DNA from: Pseudomonas gessardii
GTDB taxonomy: Bacteria; Pseudomonadota; Gammaproteobacteria; Pseudomonadales; Pseudomonadaceae
NCBI RefSeq assembly: GCF_001983165.1
Contig: NZ_MNPU01000011.1
Span: 62,001-126,000, forward strand
Direction of reading: 5' to 3'
DNA: 64,000 nucleotides
The translations under genes and the position numbers were made by a program. This document shows, in pieces, positions 45,407 to 54,905 of this stretch. A model generated the notes under the pieces. The model did no database searches. It was not told the DNA's origin and saw only the letters and a program-made list of their open reading frames with translations. Position 1 is the stretch's first letter, and the number at the start of each line of letters is the position of its first letter.

Positions 45407-48400
45407 ATGTTCAAAAAACTCTTGATCGCCAACCGTGGCGCTATCGCCTGCCGTATCCTGCGCACCTTGCGTGACCTGCAGGTCGAAGGCATTGCCGTCT
45501 ATTCCCAAGCCGATGCCACCAGCCTGCATATCCAGCAGGCTGATGAGGCTTATAGCCTGGGCGACGGGGCGGCACCAGGCACCTACCTGTCGGTGGAGAA
45601 AATCCTCGCCGCCGCCAAGGCCTGCGGGGCCACCGCGATTCATCCGGGCTATGGGTTTCTTGCAGAAAATGCCGCCTTTGCCGAGGCCTGCGAAAACGCG
45701 GGTATTGCCTTTGTCGGGCCAACCCCACAGCAACTGCGTGTGTTCGGCCTCAAACACACGGCCCGCGCCCTGGCCAAGCAACACAGGGTCCCGCTGCTGG
45801 AAGGCACTGAGCTGCTCGACAGCCTGGAGGCCGCGCTGCTGGCCGGTGAGCGCGTGGGCTATCCGGTCATGCTCAAGAGCACCGCCGGTGGCGGTGGCAT
45901 CGGCATGCGGGTCTGTCGCGACGCCGCGGAGTTGAGCGAGTCCTTTGACGCGGTCAAACGGCTGGGGCAGAACAACTTCAGCAACGCCGGCGTGTTTATC
46001 GAGAAATACATCCAGCAGGCCCGCCATCTGGAAGTCCAGGTATTTGGTGACGGCGCGGGTGAGGTTATCGCCTTGGGCGTGCGCGACTGCTCCGTACAAC
46101 GGCGCAACCAGAAAGTCCTCGAAGAAACCCCGGCGCCGAACCTGCCCGAGGGCCTGGCCGACGCCTTGTGTTCGGCGGCCATCAGCCTGGCCAAAGCCGT
46201 GAACTACCGCAGCGCCGGCACGGTGGAATTTATCTTTGATCGCGCCGACGGGCGCTTCTACTTCCTGGAAGTGAACACCCGCTTGCAGGTAGAACATGGC
46301 GTCACCGAACAGGTATGGGGCGTGGATCTGGTGCGCTGGATGGTGCAATTGGCGGCGGGAGAGTTACCCCCCCTGCACACACTGGTGCTCAAACCCCAGG
46401 GGCATGCGATTCAGGCCCGCCTGTACGCAGAGGATCCTGGTCGGGATTTCCAACCGAGCCCGGGGCTCTTGACCCAAGTCGACTTCCCCTGCGCCGAAGG
46501 TCTGCGGATCGACACCTGGGTCGAAGCCGGTTGTGAGATCCCGCCTTATTTCGACCCCATGATCGCCAAGCTCATTGCCTGGGCACCGACCCGTGAACAG
46601 GCACGCCTGGATCTGCACCAGGCCCTGGGCGACAGCCAACTGTACGGCGTGGAAACCAACCGCGATTACCTGCGCCAAATCCTCTCGGCCGCCCCTTTTG
46701 TCAGCGGCCAGCCATGGACCCGCTGCCTGGAAGACCTGGTCTACCACGCCGATACCTTTGAGGTGCTAAGCCCCGGTACGCAAACCAGTGTCCAGGACTA
46801 TCCCGGCCGCCTCGGCTACTGGGCCGTCGGTGTACCACCGTCAGGCCCGATGGACAGCCGTGCACTGCGCCTGGGCAATCGCTTGCTGGGCAACGAAGAC
46901 GGTGCCGCCGCACTGGAAATCACCATGAGCGGGCCGCTGTTGCGTTTCAACTGCACGGCGGTGGTGGCCGTGACCGGGGCTCCCATCACGCTGTTGCTGA
47001 ACGATCAAAGCGTGCCGATGAACACTGCCTTGTTGATCCCCGCCGGCGCCACCCTAAGCCTGGGCATGCTCACTGGCGCAGGAGCCCGCAGCTACCTGTG
47101 CCTGCGTGGTGGCCTGCAAGTGCCCGACTACCTGGGCAGTAAAAGCACGTTTACCCTTGGGCAGTTTGGCGGTCATGGCGGGCGGGCGTTGCGCGCCGGC
47201 GATGTGTTGCATCTGTCACCGCTGCTCGATACCAGTGCCGGCCAGACGTTGCAGCCACAACCACTTGCCCACGTTCGCACACTGCGGGTGATCTACGGCC
47301 CCCATGGTGCACCGGAATACTTCAAGCCGGAGTACATCGACACCTTCTTCGTCACCCGTTGGGAAGTGCACTTCAACTCCAGCCGCACCGGCGTGCGGCT
47401 GATCGGGCCCAAGCCGCTGTGGGCGCGTACGGATGGCGGTGAAGCGGGTTTGCATCCCTCCAATATCCACGACAACCCCTACGCCATCGGGGCAGTGGAC
47501 TTTACCGGTGACATGCCGGTGATCCTGGGGCCGGATGGCCCGAGCCTGGGTGGGTTCGTATGCCCGGTGACGGTGATCGAAGCGGACCTTTGGCAATTGG
47601 GCCAGCTCAAGGCCGGTGACACACTCCAGTTCACCCCCATCGATCTCAAGACCGCCCGCGATCTCGCCCGGGACTGGGATCAACCGTGGAAACCGAACGT
47701 ACCCCCACACTTGATCGCCTCACCTGTGGTTGTGGATATTGGCAAAGACGACACCCGCCTCGTCGCCCGTCTCGCCGGCGACACGCACCTGCTCCTGGAA
47801 ATCGGCGCGCCCGAGCTCGACCTGGTCCTGCGCTTTCGTGCCCACGCACTGATGCAAGCGCTGCAAGCGCTATCCCTGCCCGGCGTGATCGACCTGACAC
47901 CGGGCATTCGTTCCCTGCAAATCCACTACCAGCCCGAGCAACTGCCTCTGGCTGATCTGCTGCCCCTGATCACCCGCCAATGGCATGCCGTGTGCGCCAC
48001 GCCCAACCTGCAAGTACCCTCGCGCATCGTTCATCTGCCCTTGTCATGGGACGATCCGGCCTGCCAACTGGCCATCGAAAAATACATGACGACCGTGCGC
48101 AAGGACGCGCCCTGGTGCCCAAGCAACCTTGAGTTCATCCGCCGTATCAACGACCTGGCCAACCTTGATGAAGTGCGCCGCACTGTGTTCGACGCCCACT
48201 ATCTGGTGATGGGCCTGGGCGACGTTTACCTCGGTGCTCCGGTCGCCACGCCACTGGATCCGCGCCATCGCCTGGTGACCACCAAATACAACCCGGCGCG
48301 CACCTGGACCGCCGAAAACAGCGTGGGCATCGGCGGCGCCTACCTGTGCGTCTACGGTATGGAAGGCCCCGGTGGTTATCAGTTTGTCGGGCGCACCTTG

Positions 48401-48967
48401 CAAATGTGGAACCGCTACCGCGAAGTGGCGGCGTTCGACGGCAAGCCCTGGTTGCTGCGTTTCTTCGACCAGATCCGCTTTTATCCGGTCAGTGGCGAAG
48501 AACTGCTGAGGATTCGTCGGGACTTCCCGCTTGGGCGTTTTGAACTGAACATCGAGCACAGCCAGTTGAACCTGGCGGATTACCAGGCCTTTCTGGCGCA
48601 GCAGGCCCAGAGCATTGGTGCGTTTCGTGAACAACAACAGCATGCCTTCAACGCCGAGCGCGAGCGCTGGATCGCCAGTGGCCAGGCACATTTCGACAGC
48701 GAGGAACGCCCCTCCCCCCTGGCAGAAGACACACCGCTTGAGGCCAAGCAAGCGAGTATCGACAGCCCCATCGCCGGCAACCTCTGGCAGGTCCAGGTGA
48801 CGGCGGGCGAGCGCGTCGCGGCCGGTGCGGTGCTGGTCGTGCTGGAATCAATGAAGATGGAAATCCCCGTGTTCGCGCCATTCGCCGGCACAGTGCGGGA
48901 AATCCCCGTGCAACCTGGCAGTGGTATCGGCGCCGGGCAACGCGTGGTGGTGCTGGAGCGTGACTGA
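45407..48967 (+). CDS. uca: Biotin-dependent guanidine/urea carboxylase
   Basis: The 1186-residue multidomain enzyme has biotin carboxylase (about 1-450; MFKKLLIANRGAIACRIL, KSTAGGGGIGMRVC), then a KipA/AHS2-like domain (about 470-760; TSVQDYPGRLGYWAVGVPPSGPMDS), a KipI/AHS1-like domain (about 800-1010) and a C-terminal biotinyl domain with ESMKMEIP (Lys1150). Older annotation calls this urea carboxylase. Family members in operons with UAAP1/UAAP2 and guanidine riboswitches carboxylate guanidine to carboxyguanidine. A guanidine-II riboswitch lies immediately upstream. Confidence 0.93.
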   Translation: MFKKLLIANRGAIACRILRTLRDLQVEGIAVYSQADATSLHIQQADEAYSLGDGAAPGTYLSVEKILAAAKACGATAIHPGYGFLAENAAFAEACENAGIAFVGPTPQQLRVFGLKHTARALAKQHRVPLLEGTELLDSLEAALLAGERVGYPVMLKSTAGGGGIGMRVCRDAAELSESFDAVKRLGQNNFSNAGVFIEKYIQQARHLEVQVFGDGAGEVIALGVRDCSVQRRNQKVLEETPAPNLPEGLADALCSAAISLAKAVNYRSAGTVEFIFDRADGRFYFLEVNTRLQVEHGVTEQVWGVDLVRWMVQLAAGELPPLHTLVLKPQGHAIQARLYAEDPGRDFQPSPGLLTQVDFPCAEGLRIDTWVEAGCEIPPYFDPMIAKLIAWAPTREQARLDLHQALGDSQLYGVETNRDYLRQILSAAPFVSGQPWTRCLEDLVYHADTFEVLSPGTQTSVQDYPGRLGYWAVGVPPSGPMDSRALRLGNRLLGNEDGAAALEITMSGPLLRFNCTAVVAVTGAPITLLLNDQSVPMNTALLIPAGATLSLGMLTGAGARSYLCLRGGLQVPDYLGSKSTFTLGQFGGHGGRALRAGDVLHLSPLLDTSAGQTLQPQPLAHVRTLRVIYGPHGAPEYFKPEYIDTFFVTRWEVHFNSSRTGVRLIGPKPLWARTDGGEAGLHPSNIHDNPYAIGAVDFTGDMPVILGPDGPSLGGFVCPVTVIEADLWQLGQLKAGDTLQFTPIDLKTARDLARDWDQPWKPNVPPHLIASPVVVDIGKDDTRLVARLAGDTHLLLEIGAPELDLVLRFRAHALMQALQALSLPGVIDLTPGIRSLQIHYQPEQLPLADLLPLITRQWHAVCATPNLQVPSRIVHLPLSWDDPACQLAIEKYMTTVRKDAPWCPSNLEFIRRINDLANLDEVRRTVFDAHYLVMGLGDVYLGAPVATPLDPRHRLVTTKYNPARTWTAENSVGIGGAYLCVYGMEGPGGYQFVGRTLQMWNRYREVAAFDGKPWLLRFFDQIRFYPVSGEELLRIRRDFPLGRFELNIEHSQLNLADYQAFLAQQAQSIGAFREQQQHAFNAERERWIASGQAHFDSEERPSPLAEDTPLEAKQASIDSPIAGNLWQVQVTAGERVAAGAVLVVLESMKMEIPVFAPFAGTVREIPVQPGSGIGAGQRVVVLERD

Positions 48968-48995
48968 TCTCTACTTTCCTACAGGCGGACAAGCC

Positions 48996-50765
48996 ATGAA
49001 TCTGCAACTCGATAACCTGCGCAGCGCTTACCTGAGTGGCGACATCACCCCGCGCCAATTGCTGCTGCAACTGCGGGAAAAAGCCATACAGTTGAACCCG
49101 GACTATCACCTGTTTATCCACCTGCTCAGCGTTGCAGAACTCGAACCTTATCTGCGAGCACTGGAGGGCCAGGCGATAGCCGACCTGCCGCTGTTCGGCG
49201 TGCCATTTGCGATCAAGGACAATATCGACCTGGCCGGTGTGCCCACCACGGCGGCGTGCCCGGCATTCGCCTATACACCGTCGCGCTCGGCGACCATCGT
49301 CGAGCAGTTGATCGCCCTCGGTGCGGTGCCACTGGGCAAGACCAATCTTGATCAGTTCGCCACAGGGCTCAACGGCAGCCGCTCACCGTATGGCGCCTGC
49401 CCCAACAGTGTGCTGGCGCAGTATCCGTCGGGCGGCTCCAGTGCCGGGTCTTCGCTGGCCGTCGCGCTGGGCGTGGCAAGTTTTGCCTTGGGCACCGACA
49501 CTGCCGGCTCCGGTCGTGTACCGGCAGCCTTGAACAATCTGCTAGGGCTCAAAGCCACCAAAGGGCTGATCTCCACAGCGGGGGTGGTGCCGGCATGTCG
49601 CACCCTGGATTGCGTCACCACGTTTACCCACACGGCGCAGGAAGCCAGCCACCTGTTGGCGCTGACCGCAAGGCTTGACCCTCTGGACGCCTACAGTCGC
49701 CGTAACCCTGCCTGGAATGATGCCTCGGCCTTTGGGGCGCCACGGCCTTTTCGTTTCGGTGTGCCACGGGATCAGGACCTTGAATTCTTCGGCTGCGAGC
49801 AAGGCCCGCGCCTGTTTCGCCAAGCCATTTCCCGCCTGATCGCCTTGGGTGGCGAGCCGGTCAGCCTCGACCTGTCGCCGTTCCTCGAAGCCGCCCGCCT
49901 GCTGTATGAAGGGCCATGGGTCGCGGAGCGCTACAGCGTCGCGGGCGATTTGATGGAGTGCCAGCCTGAGGCAGTCCTGCCGGTGATTCGTGCAGTATTG
50001 GCCAAGGCACCCGCCGTCACGGGTGTCGACACCTTCCGCGCCCAATACCGCCTGCAAATGCTCAAGACCCTGTGCGACCAGGCACTGCAAACCCTTGATT
50101 GCGTGTTGACGCCGACCATCGGCCGCCCCGTGACTCTCGACGAGTTGCACGAAGAACCCGTGCTACGCAACGCCGAACTGGGCTACTACACCAACTTCAT
50201 GAACCTGCTGGATTACGCCGCCGTCGCCGTGCCCGGCGGTTTTATGGACAACGGCTTGCCTTGGGGCGTGACACTGTTTGGTCGGGCGTTTACCGATCAG
50301 TACCTGCTCAGTGTGGCGCACGCGCTGCAGCGCCAGCAGGCCTCGGCTGCGTCAGCAACCGGCACCGCCAGCCATGACCGTACGCGCCTGGTGGTCTGCG
50401 GTGCGCACCTGGAAGGCCTGGCACTCAACGGGCAACTGACCCGGCGTGGCGCACGCCTGTTGGAGCGTACCCACAGTGCAGCCCACTACCAACTCTTTGC
50501 CCTCGCCGGCGGCCCCCCCTACCGGCCCGGCCTGCTAAGAGTGGCGCAAGGCGGCGTGGCGATTGCAGTCGAAGTCTGGGAGATGCCCAGCAGCGAACTG
50601 GGCTCCTTTGTCCACGGCATCCCCGCCCCCCTGGGCCTGGGCAAGGTGCAACTGGCCGACGGGCGCTGGGAAAGCGGCTTTATCTGCGAACCCTACGGAC
50701 TCGCCGGTGCACTCGACATCAGCCACTTCGGCGGCTGGCGCCAGTACCTGGGCAGTTTGCAATAG
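48996..50765 (+). CDS. atzF: Allophanate hydrolase
   Basis: The 589-residue amidase splits allophanate to two ammonia and two CO2, the last step of guanidine and urea carboxylation pathways. ATG 48996 (MNLQLDNLRSAYLSGDITP) lies 28 bp after the carboxylase stop. The amidase signature Ser-cisSer-Lys region shows as VPFAIKDNID, GGSSAGSSLAVALGVASFALGTDTAGSGRVPAA. A C-terminal domain (about 470-589, GAHLEGLALNGQLTRRGA, ASAFICEPYGLAGALD-like end) is the second catalytic/structural domain of AtzF-type enzymes. Confidence 0.95.
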   Translation: MNLQLDNLRSAYLSGDITPRQLLLQLREKAIQLNPDYHLFIHLLSVAELEPYLRALEGQAIADLPLFGVPFAIKDNIDLAGVPTTAACPAFAYTPSRSATIVEQLIALGAVPLGKTNLDQFATGLNGSRSPYGACPNSVLAQYPSGGSSAGSSLAVALGVASFALGTDTAGSGRVPAALNNLLGLKATKGLISTAGVVPACRTLDCVTTFTHTAQEASHLLALTARLDPLDAYSRRNPAWNDASAFGAPRPFRFGVPRDQDLEFFGCEQGPRLFRQAISRLIALGGEPVSLDLSPFLEAARLLYEGPWVAERYSVAGDLMECQPEAVLPVIRAVLAKAPAVTGVDTFRAQYRLQMLKTLCDQALQTLDCVLTPTIGRPVTLDELHEEPVLRNAELGYYTNFMNLLDYAAVAVPGGFMDNGLPWGVTLFGRAFTDQYLLSVAHALQRQQASAASATGTASHDRTRLVVCGAHLEGLALNGQLTRRGARLLERTHSAAHYQLFALAGGPPYRPGLLRVAQGGVAIAVEVWEMPSSELGSFVHGIPAPLGLGKVQLADGRWESGFICEPYGLAGALDISHFGGWRQYLGSLQ

Positions 50766-50837
50766 CGGGCCTTGGCTGTATCGTGCAAGGCACACCGGGT
50801 TCCACCGGGACTTGTCCGATACCGCCTGAACCGACCG

Positions 50838-51050
50838 ATGACCACACCTCAACTTTGCCCTGCCTGTGGCGCCCGCAACGACTGCACCCTGGCCGACCCA
50901 CGTACCGTCGACCAGGCCTGCTGGTGCTACAACGTCAGTATCGACCCGGCGGTGCTTGAGGCGTTGCCCGAGGCACTGCGCAACAAGGCCTGCCTGTGCC
51001 CACGCTGTGCCCAGGTCGATGAGCAATTGCGCAAGGCCGAGGCCCGGTAA
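50838..51050 (+). CDS. Cysteine-rich CWC family protein
   Basis: A 70-residue protein with CPACGARNDC near the N terminus, ACWCYNV in the middle and ACLCPRCA near the end, the pattern of the CWC family (probable metal binding, function unknown). Its stop overlaps the rsuA start (TAATG), a conserved pairing in Pseudomonas. Confidence 0.9.
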   Translation: MTTPQLCPACGARNDCTLADPRTVDQACWCYNVSIDPAVLEALPEALRNKACLCPRCAQVDEQLRKAEAR

Positions 51051-51742
51051 TGCGTCTCGACCGGTTCCTCAGCAACCTGCCCCGTTTCAATCGCCAGCAA
51101 GTGCGCCTGCTGCTGGCGGAGCGCCGGATCCACGTCGATGGGCTGCCGGTTGCCGACTCCCACCATGACGTTCGCGAATTCAGCCGCGTGGAGTGTGATG
51201 GTCAAACCCTGCAAGCAGGCAAACCCGCACGCTATTTCATGCTGCACAAGCCGCCAGGCTGCGTGAGTGCCACCCTCGACGCGCAACACCCCACCGTCCT
51301 CGACCTGCTGGATGAACCGGACAAGGGCGACCTGCATATCGCCGGCCGCCTGGACTTCAACACCACCGGCCTGTTGCTGATCACCAATGATGGCCAGTGG
51401 TCGCGACGCCTGACCCAGCCTCGGACCAAGCTGCCCAAGGTCTACTACGTCGAGACCGAGCAAGAGATCGGCCCGGATTACGCCGCAACATTCAGCGCCG
51501 GCCTGTACTTCGCCTTCGAGGACCTGACCACCCAACCGGCCGACCTGCAAGTGCTGAGCCCCAAAAGCGCGCGCCTGAGCATCATTGAAGGGCGTTATCA
51601 CCAGGTCAAGCGCATGTTCGGGCACTTCGACAACAAGGTGACGCGCCTGCACCGCGAACGCATGGGGCCGCTGGTGCTGGATGAACAGCTCGCCCCCGGC
51701 CAGTACCGGCCGCTGACCGACGCCGAAATCCAGCAGATATGA
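51050..51742 (+). CDS. rsuA: 16S rRNA pseudouridine(516) synthase
   Basis: The 230-residue enzyme has an S4-like N-terminal domain (MRLDRFLSNLPRFNRQQVRLLL) and the RsuA catalytic motif GRLDFNTTGLLLITNDG with Asp102, then KVYYVE and EGRYHQVKRMFGHFDNKVTRLHRERMG. It isomerises U516 of 16S rRNA. Translationally coupled to the CWC gene. Confidence 0.95.
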   Translation: MRLDRFLSNLPRFNRQQVRLLLAERRIHVDGLPVADSHHDVREFSRVECDGQTLQAGKPARYFMLHKPPGCVSATLDAQHPTVLDLLDEPDKGDLHIAGRLDFNTTGLLLITNDGQWSRRLTQPRTKLPKVYYVETEQEIGPDYAATFSAGLYFAFEDLTTQPADLQVLSPKSARLSIIEGRYHQVKRMFGHFDNKVTRLHRERMGPLVLDEQLAPGQYRPLTDAEIQQI

Positions 51743-51999
51743 CCGCTCAGCCGGTGATCGCCAAAACCCCAGGGTGAAACGGGCGACCTGGCCCGCCTCC
51801 TGCTTGAATCAAAACGCCAGCCGTAATCTGACTGGTGAGTCACTCTACCCTCCAAGAAACACCTTGCCTGCCATAACAACAGCCGTCGGCCAGCCTCATC
51901 GGACCGACATGGGCCTCCTTTCCAGGCGTATGCCTACCTGTCACAAAACTCGTGCAGAGTGATCTGCGCGCACCACCCGCTTGCCAGGAGTCTTACGAC

Positions 52000-52884
52000 A
52001 TGAGGCCAGAAATCGCTGTGCTGGATATACAGGGGCAGTATCGGGTTTACACGGAGTTCTATCGCGCGCAGGCTGCTCAAAAGACCATCATCCTGGTCAA
52101 CGGCTCCATGGCCACCACTGCGTCTTTCGCCCAGACCGTGAAAAGCCTGTACCCGCAATTTAATGTGGTTTTGTACGATCAGCCCTACGCCGGTCGCTCC
52201 AAAACCCACAATCGCCATGAGAAAATGCTGACGAAGGACATTGAAGGCCAGATCCTCCTGGAACTCATCGAGCACTTCGCCGCCGAGCATGTGCTGTCGT
52301 TTTCCTGGGGCGGCGTCGCCACCCTCGTCGCCCTGTCCCAGCGCCCTCGCCGCGTGGAGAAAGCCGTCATCAGCTCATTCTCCCCGGTGATCAACGCACC
52401 GATGCGCGACTACCTGGAGCGCGGCGTCGACTACCTGGGCAACCTCGACCGCCACAGCGTCGGCCACCTGGTCAACAGCACCATCGGCAAACACCTGCCG
52501 CCGCTGTTCAAGCGCTTCAACTATCGGCACGTCAGCACCCTGGCCGAGCACGAATACGGGCAGATGCACTACCACATCAGCCAGGTGCTCAACAGCGACC
52601 GCCAGTGCTACCTCAAGGCCGCACGGCAGATCGACATTCCGGTCCTGTTCTTGAATGGGGAGTGGGACGAATACACCAGCGCCGAGGATGCCCGGCTGTT
52701 CGGGCAACATGTGGCCAACAGCAGCTTCGGCACCATCCAGGCCACCGGGCACTTCCTGGACATGGAGCACAAGGCCGCGTGCAATGACAGCCGGCAGGCA
52801 TTGATGGGCTTTTTGCAACCGCAACAGTCGGTGAACCGACTGCGGTATCACCAGAGCCAGGCCCCGCAGGCGTTTGCCATTTGA
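52000..52884 (+). CDS. phaG: (R)-3-hydroxydecanoyl-ACP:CoA transacylase PhaG
   Basis: Start ATG 52000 (MRPEIAVLDIQGQYRVYTEFYR) with AGGAG nine bases upstream gives 294 residues, the length of P. putida PhaG, and the sequence follows it closely (KRFNYRHVS, GEWDEYTSAEDARLF, TGHFLDME, AFAI end). It is an alpha/beta-hydrolase fold with nucleophile-type SFSWGG (Ser102). PhaG diverts fatty acid synthesis intermediates to medium-chain PHA; the related RhlA makes HAA for rhamnolipids and is the alternative. Confidence 0.93.
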   Translation: MRPEIAVLDIQGQYRVYTEFYRAQAAQKTIILVNGSMATTASFAQTVKSLYPQFNVVLYDQPYAGRSKTHNRHEKMLTKDIEGQILLELIEHFAAEHVLSFSWGGVATLVALSQRPRRVEKAVISSFSPVINAPMRDYLERGVDYLGNLDRHSVGHLVNSTIGKHLPPLFKRFNYRHVSTLAEHEYGQMHYHISQVLNSDRQCYLKAARQIDIPVLFLNGEWDEYTSAEDARLFGQHVANSSFGTIQATGHFLDMEHKAACNDSRQALMGFLQPQQSVNRLRYHQSQAPQAFAI

Positions 52885-52890
52885 AAGCAA

Positions 52891-52915
52891 AGCCCTGGAG
52901 CGACACCCCAGGGCT
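52891..52915 (+). terminator. Hairpin after phaG
   Basis: AGCCCTGG (52891-52898) and CCAGGGCT (52908-52915) flank a 9-nt loop seven bases after the phaG stop. There is no T-run, so termination efficiency is doubtful. Confidence 0.5.
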
Positions 52916-53009
52916 GGCTCAAACGTCGGCTGACGTTCGCAACTTGCACATTTTTCAAAGAAAAACTTCAAATTGCCGCGCACATCTGGTACAAAGTCAG
53001 CCGCTCTGA

Positions 53010-53083
53010 GCGGGTATAGTTTAGTGGCAAAACGAAAGCTTCCCAAGCTTTAGTTGAGGGTTCGATTCCCTCTACCCGCTCCA
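53010..53083 (+). tRNA. tRNA-Gly (anticodon CCC)
   Basis: A 74-nt tRNA with acceptor GCGGGTA/TACCCGC, anticodon loop CTTCCCAAG, T-arm GGTTCGATTCC and encoded CCA. It marks the left edge of a mosaic accessory region reaching to about 55.9 kb. Confidence 0.97.
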
Positions 53084-53309
53084 CTTTTGTTTTCTCTCGT
53101 TTTTCCGCCTTATCCCCCCACGTTTTTACATCGGCGACCAACCCAGGCGGTACGGGGCTTTCAGCGATTCTGCATGTTCCCTAGCATTCCGCCGCTTGTC
53201 TTTTCAGTCTGGAATTTTTTGTATAGCGGTTTGTAGAGTGGAGTTAGATCGAACCACACTCACTGATTGCTCGTACGTATGCCTGACACCCGCCAACACA
53301 ATCAATCCC

Positions 53310-53648
53310 TCATCCCCCTCCTCGGCAATTCTGACAATTCGTTGAGCAAACACTCGGCCAAGTTCGGCTCTCTCTTCTCCGTAAACCCGCCGGAGCTGGT
53401 GGCGACAGGCACTGCATCGGTGACTGCAAAGGGCGGGGTGGCAAGGCAGGACGGCCATCGCCGTTCAGATCCAAGCCCTTGGTTCCAGTGCTGATAGGGT
53501 CGTAGGCCTGTCCCTGCCAGATGATCGTGCCATTCTGCATATGGCCGTGAAAGCGCATCACGTCGCCTCCCAGGTGGGTGGAGTCGACTTCGTACAAGCG
53601 AACGGCATCACCCGGCTCCAGCAGTTGGGCATCGGTGTTGATAGCCAT
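53310..53648 (-). pseudogene. Phage minor tail protein L remnant
   Basis: The N-terminal 60-70 residues (MAINTDAQLLEPGDAVRLYE, GGDVMRFHGH, IIWQGQAYDPI) match the beginning of lambda-type tail tip protein L, normally over 200 residues. After GDGRPALPP the frame loses similarity, while another frame reads FAVTDA, pointing to a frameshift, and the rest has decayed toward tRNA-Gly. No ribosome site and no phage neighbours remain. Between 53084 and 53309 I see no other gene. Confidence 0.65.
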
Positions 53649-53841
53649 AGTTAAAACCAACCATTCGTCGGAACTGTTATTTCTAACAGTATTTTATAAA
53701 AAATAATCGGCGAAAAATCAGACATCAAATACGACTAAAACGACGTCAGCCACTTGATGAAACATCAAAAAATTGAGGCCTACAGCACTTAACCCCAATC
53801 AGGTAGTAACTCCTAAATTCTGTACAAACAAGGTGAACGAA

Positions 53842-54342
53842 ATGAGCAAAGTCAAACTTACAACCACCCTTGGTGAAATAACCATAACGTTGTTCGACGA
53901 AAAAGCTCCTATCTCAGTAAATAGCTTTTTAGATTACGTTAAAAACGGCCACTACAACGGAACAATCTTCCACAGGGTAATTAGTGGCTTTATGGCTCAA
54001 GGCGGAGGCTATGAACCGAACATGATTCAAAAACCGACTAATGCACCAATAAAAAATGAGGCGAACAACGGATTAAAAAACGATATGTATACAGTTGCCA
54101 TGGCACGTACCCAAAACCCCGACTCAGCCGCTGCTCAATTTTTTATTAATTTCTCAAACAATAGCTTCCTCAACTACTCTTCTAGCACACCACAGGGCTG
54201 GGGCTACGCCGTTTTTGGCGAAGTTACAGAAGGACAAAGCGTAGTAGACGAAATTCAAAAAACCAGAACGGGTAAAAAATCGATGTACTCAGATGTCCCC
54301 GTAACCGATATCATAATTACAGAGGCGAAAATCATTCAATAA
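53842..54342 (+). CDS. Cyclophilin-type peptidyl-prolyl isomerase
   Basis: A 166-residue cytoplasmic PPIase starting at ATG 53842 (MSKVKLTTTLGEITITLFDEKAP). Motifs: FHRVISGFMAQGGG, NPDSAAAQFFINFSNNSFLN, WGYAVFGEV. The gene is markedly AT-rich with AAA/ATA/TTA-type codons unlike the GC-rich neighbours, so it is probably a recent acquisition, flanked by phage and toxin-antitoxin remnants. It resembles PpiB, but the organism's own ppiB probably lies elsewhere. Confidence 0.92.
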   Translation: MSKVKLTTTLGEITITLFDEKAPISVNSFLDYVKNGHYNGTIFHRVISGFMAQGGGYEPNMIQKPTNAPIKNEANNGLKNDMYTVAMARTQNPDSAAAQFFINFSNNSFLNYSSSTPQGWGYAVFGEVTEGQSVVDEIQKTRTGKKSMYSDVPVTDIIITEAKIIQ

Positions 54343-54471
54343 ACCTATAACAACTCTGATTATTGCCATCGTCCGGGTTTCCAGAACTTTACGGTCAGAC
54401 GCCCACCCTATTCGGGTTGTTGAAAAAGCCGTCGCGGTCGCCTACTTCGGTCAACCAGGAATGGCAGGCAT

Positions 54472-54507
54472 AAAAATCCGGTGCTCTTATGGGGAGCCCG
54501 GATTTTT
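54472..54507. terminator. Bidirectional terminator between cyclophilin and higA
   Basis: AAAAATCCG (54472-54480) pairs with CGGATTTTT (54499-54507) with an inner GCTC/GAGC stem. A- and T-runs serve both convergent genes. The preceding 54343-54471 holds GGGTTGTTGAAAAAGCC, reminiscent of an insertion-sequence end, but no gene. Confidence 0.85.
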
Positions 54508-54530
54508 CAGCGGATAAAACTAGCTCAGTG

Positions 54531-54902
54531 CTACAGAGTTTTTAGCGGTTTAATCAAACTTTCCGCCGGAATCCCAAACATCTCATGCAGTTTCCAAATC
54601 ATCGGCAGCGTAAGAGCCCGCTTCCCGTTCAACACCTCATAAACCCGATTCTTCCGCCCGATGGCAGGCACAAGATCTGTCGCTGACAAACCGGACTGCT
54701 CCATCCTGAAACGTATAGCATCTACCGGACTGGGCAGGTCAACCGGAAAGTGCTTCGCTTCGTAAGCCTCGATCAGCGTAATCATTACCTCAAGGTAATC
54801 CCCTTCAGGAGTCCCTGGCTCTGGTTCATTATCGAACAGCGGCGAGACAGCCTTTAGCGCTTCTTGGTAATCCTGTTCGGTATGAATGGGTCGAATGTTC
54901 AT
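54531..54902 (-). CDS. higA: HigA-type antitoxin (XRE family)
   Basis: A 123-residue protein with an N-terminal helical region (MNIRPIHTEQDYQEALKAVSPLFDNEPEPGTPEGD in part) and a C-terminal helix-turn-helix (SGLSATDLVPAIGRKNRVYEVLNGKRALTLPMIWKLHEMFGIP). This layout is the HigA antitoxin of HigBA systems where the antitoxin follows the toxin. Only a C-terminal stub of higB (54906-55013) remains upstream, so it is an orphan antitoxin. Confidence 0.88.
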   Translation of the reverse strand: MNIRPIHTEQDYQEALKAVSPLFDNEPEPGTPEGDYLEVMITLIEAYEAKHFPVDLPSPVDAIRFRMEQSGLSATDLVPAIGRKNRVYEVLNGKRALTLPMIWKLHEMFGIPAESLIKPLKTL

Positions 54903-54905
54903 GGG

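Noticed and set aside
53204..53458. An 84-codon minus-strand frame after the tail-protein remnant
   Set aside because: No motif recognised; it overlaps the remnant in another frame and is best read as decayed phage DNA.
54415..54440. GGGTTGTTGAAAAAGCC as an insertion sequence end
   Set aside because: No transposase, matching inverted end or target duplication could be found nearby.
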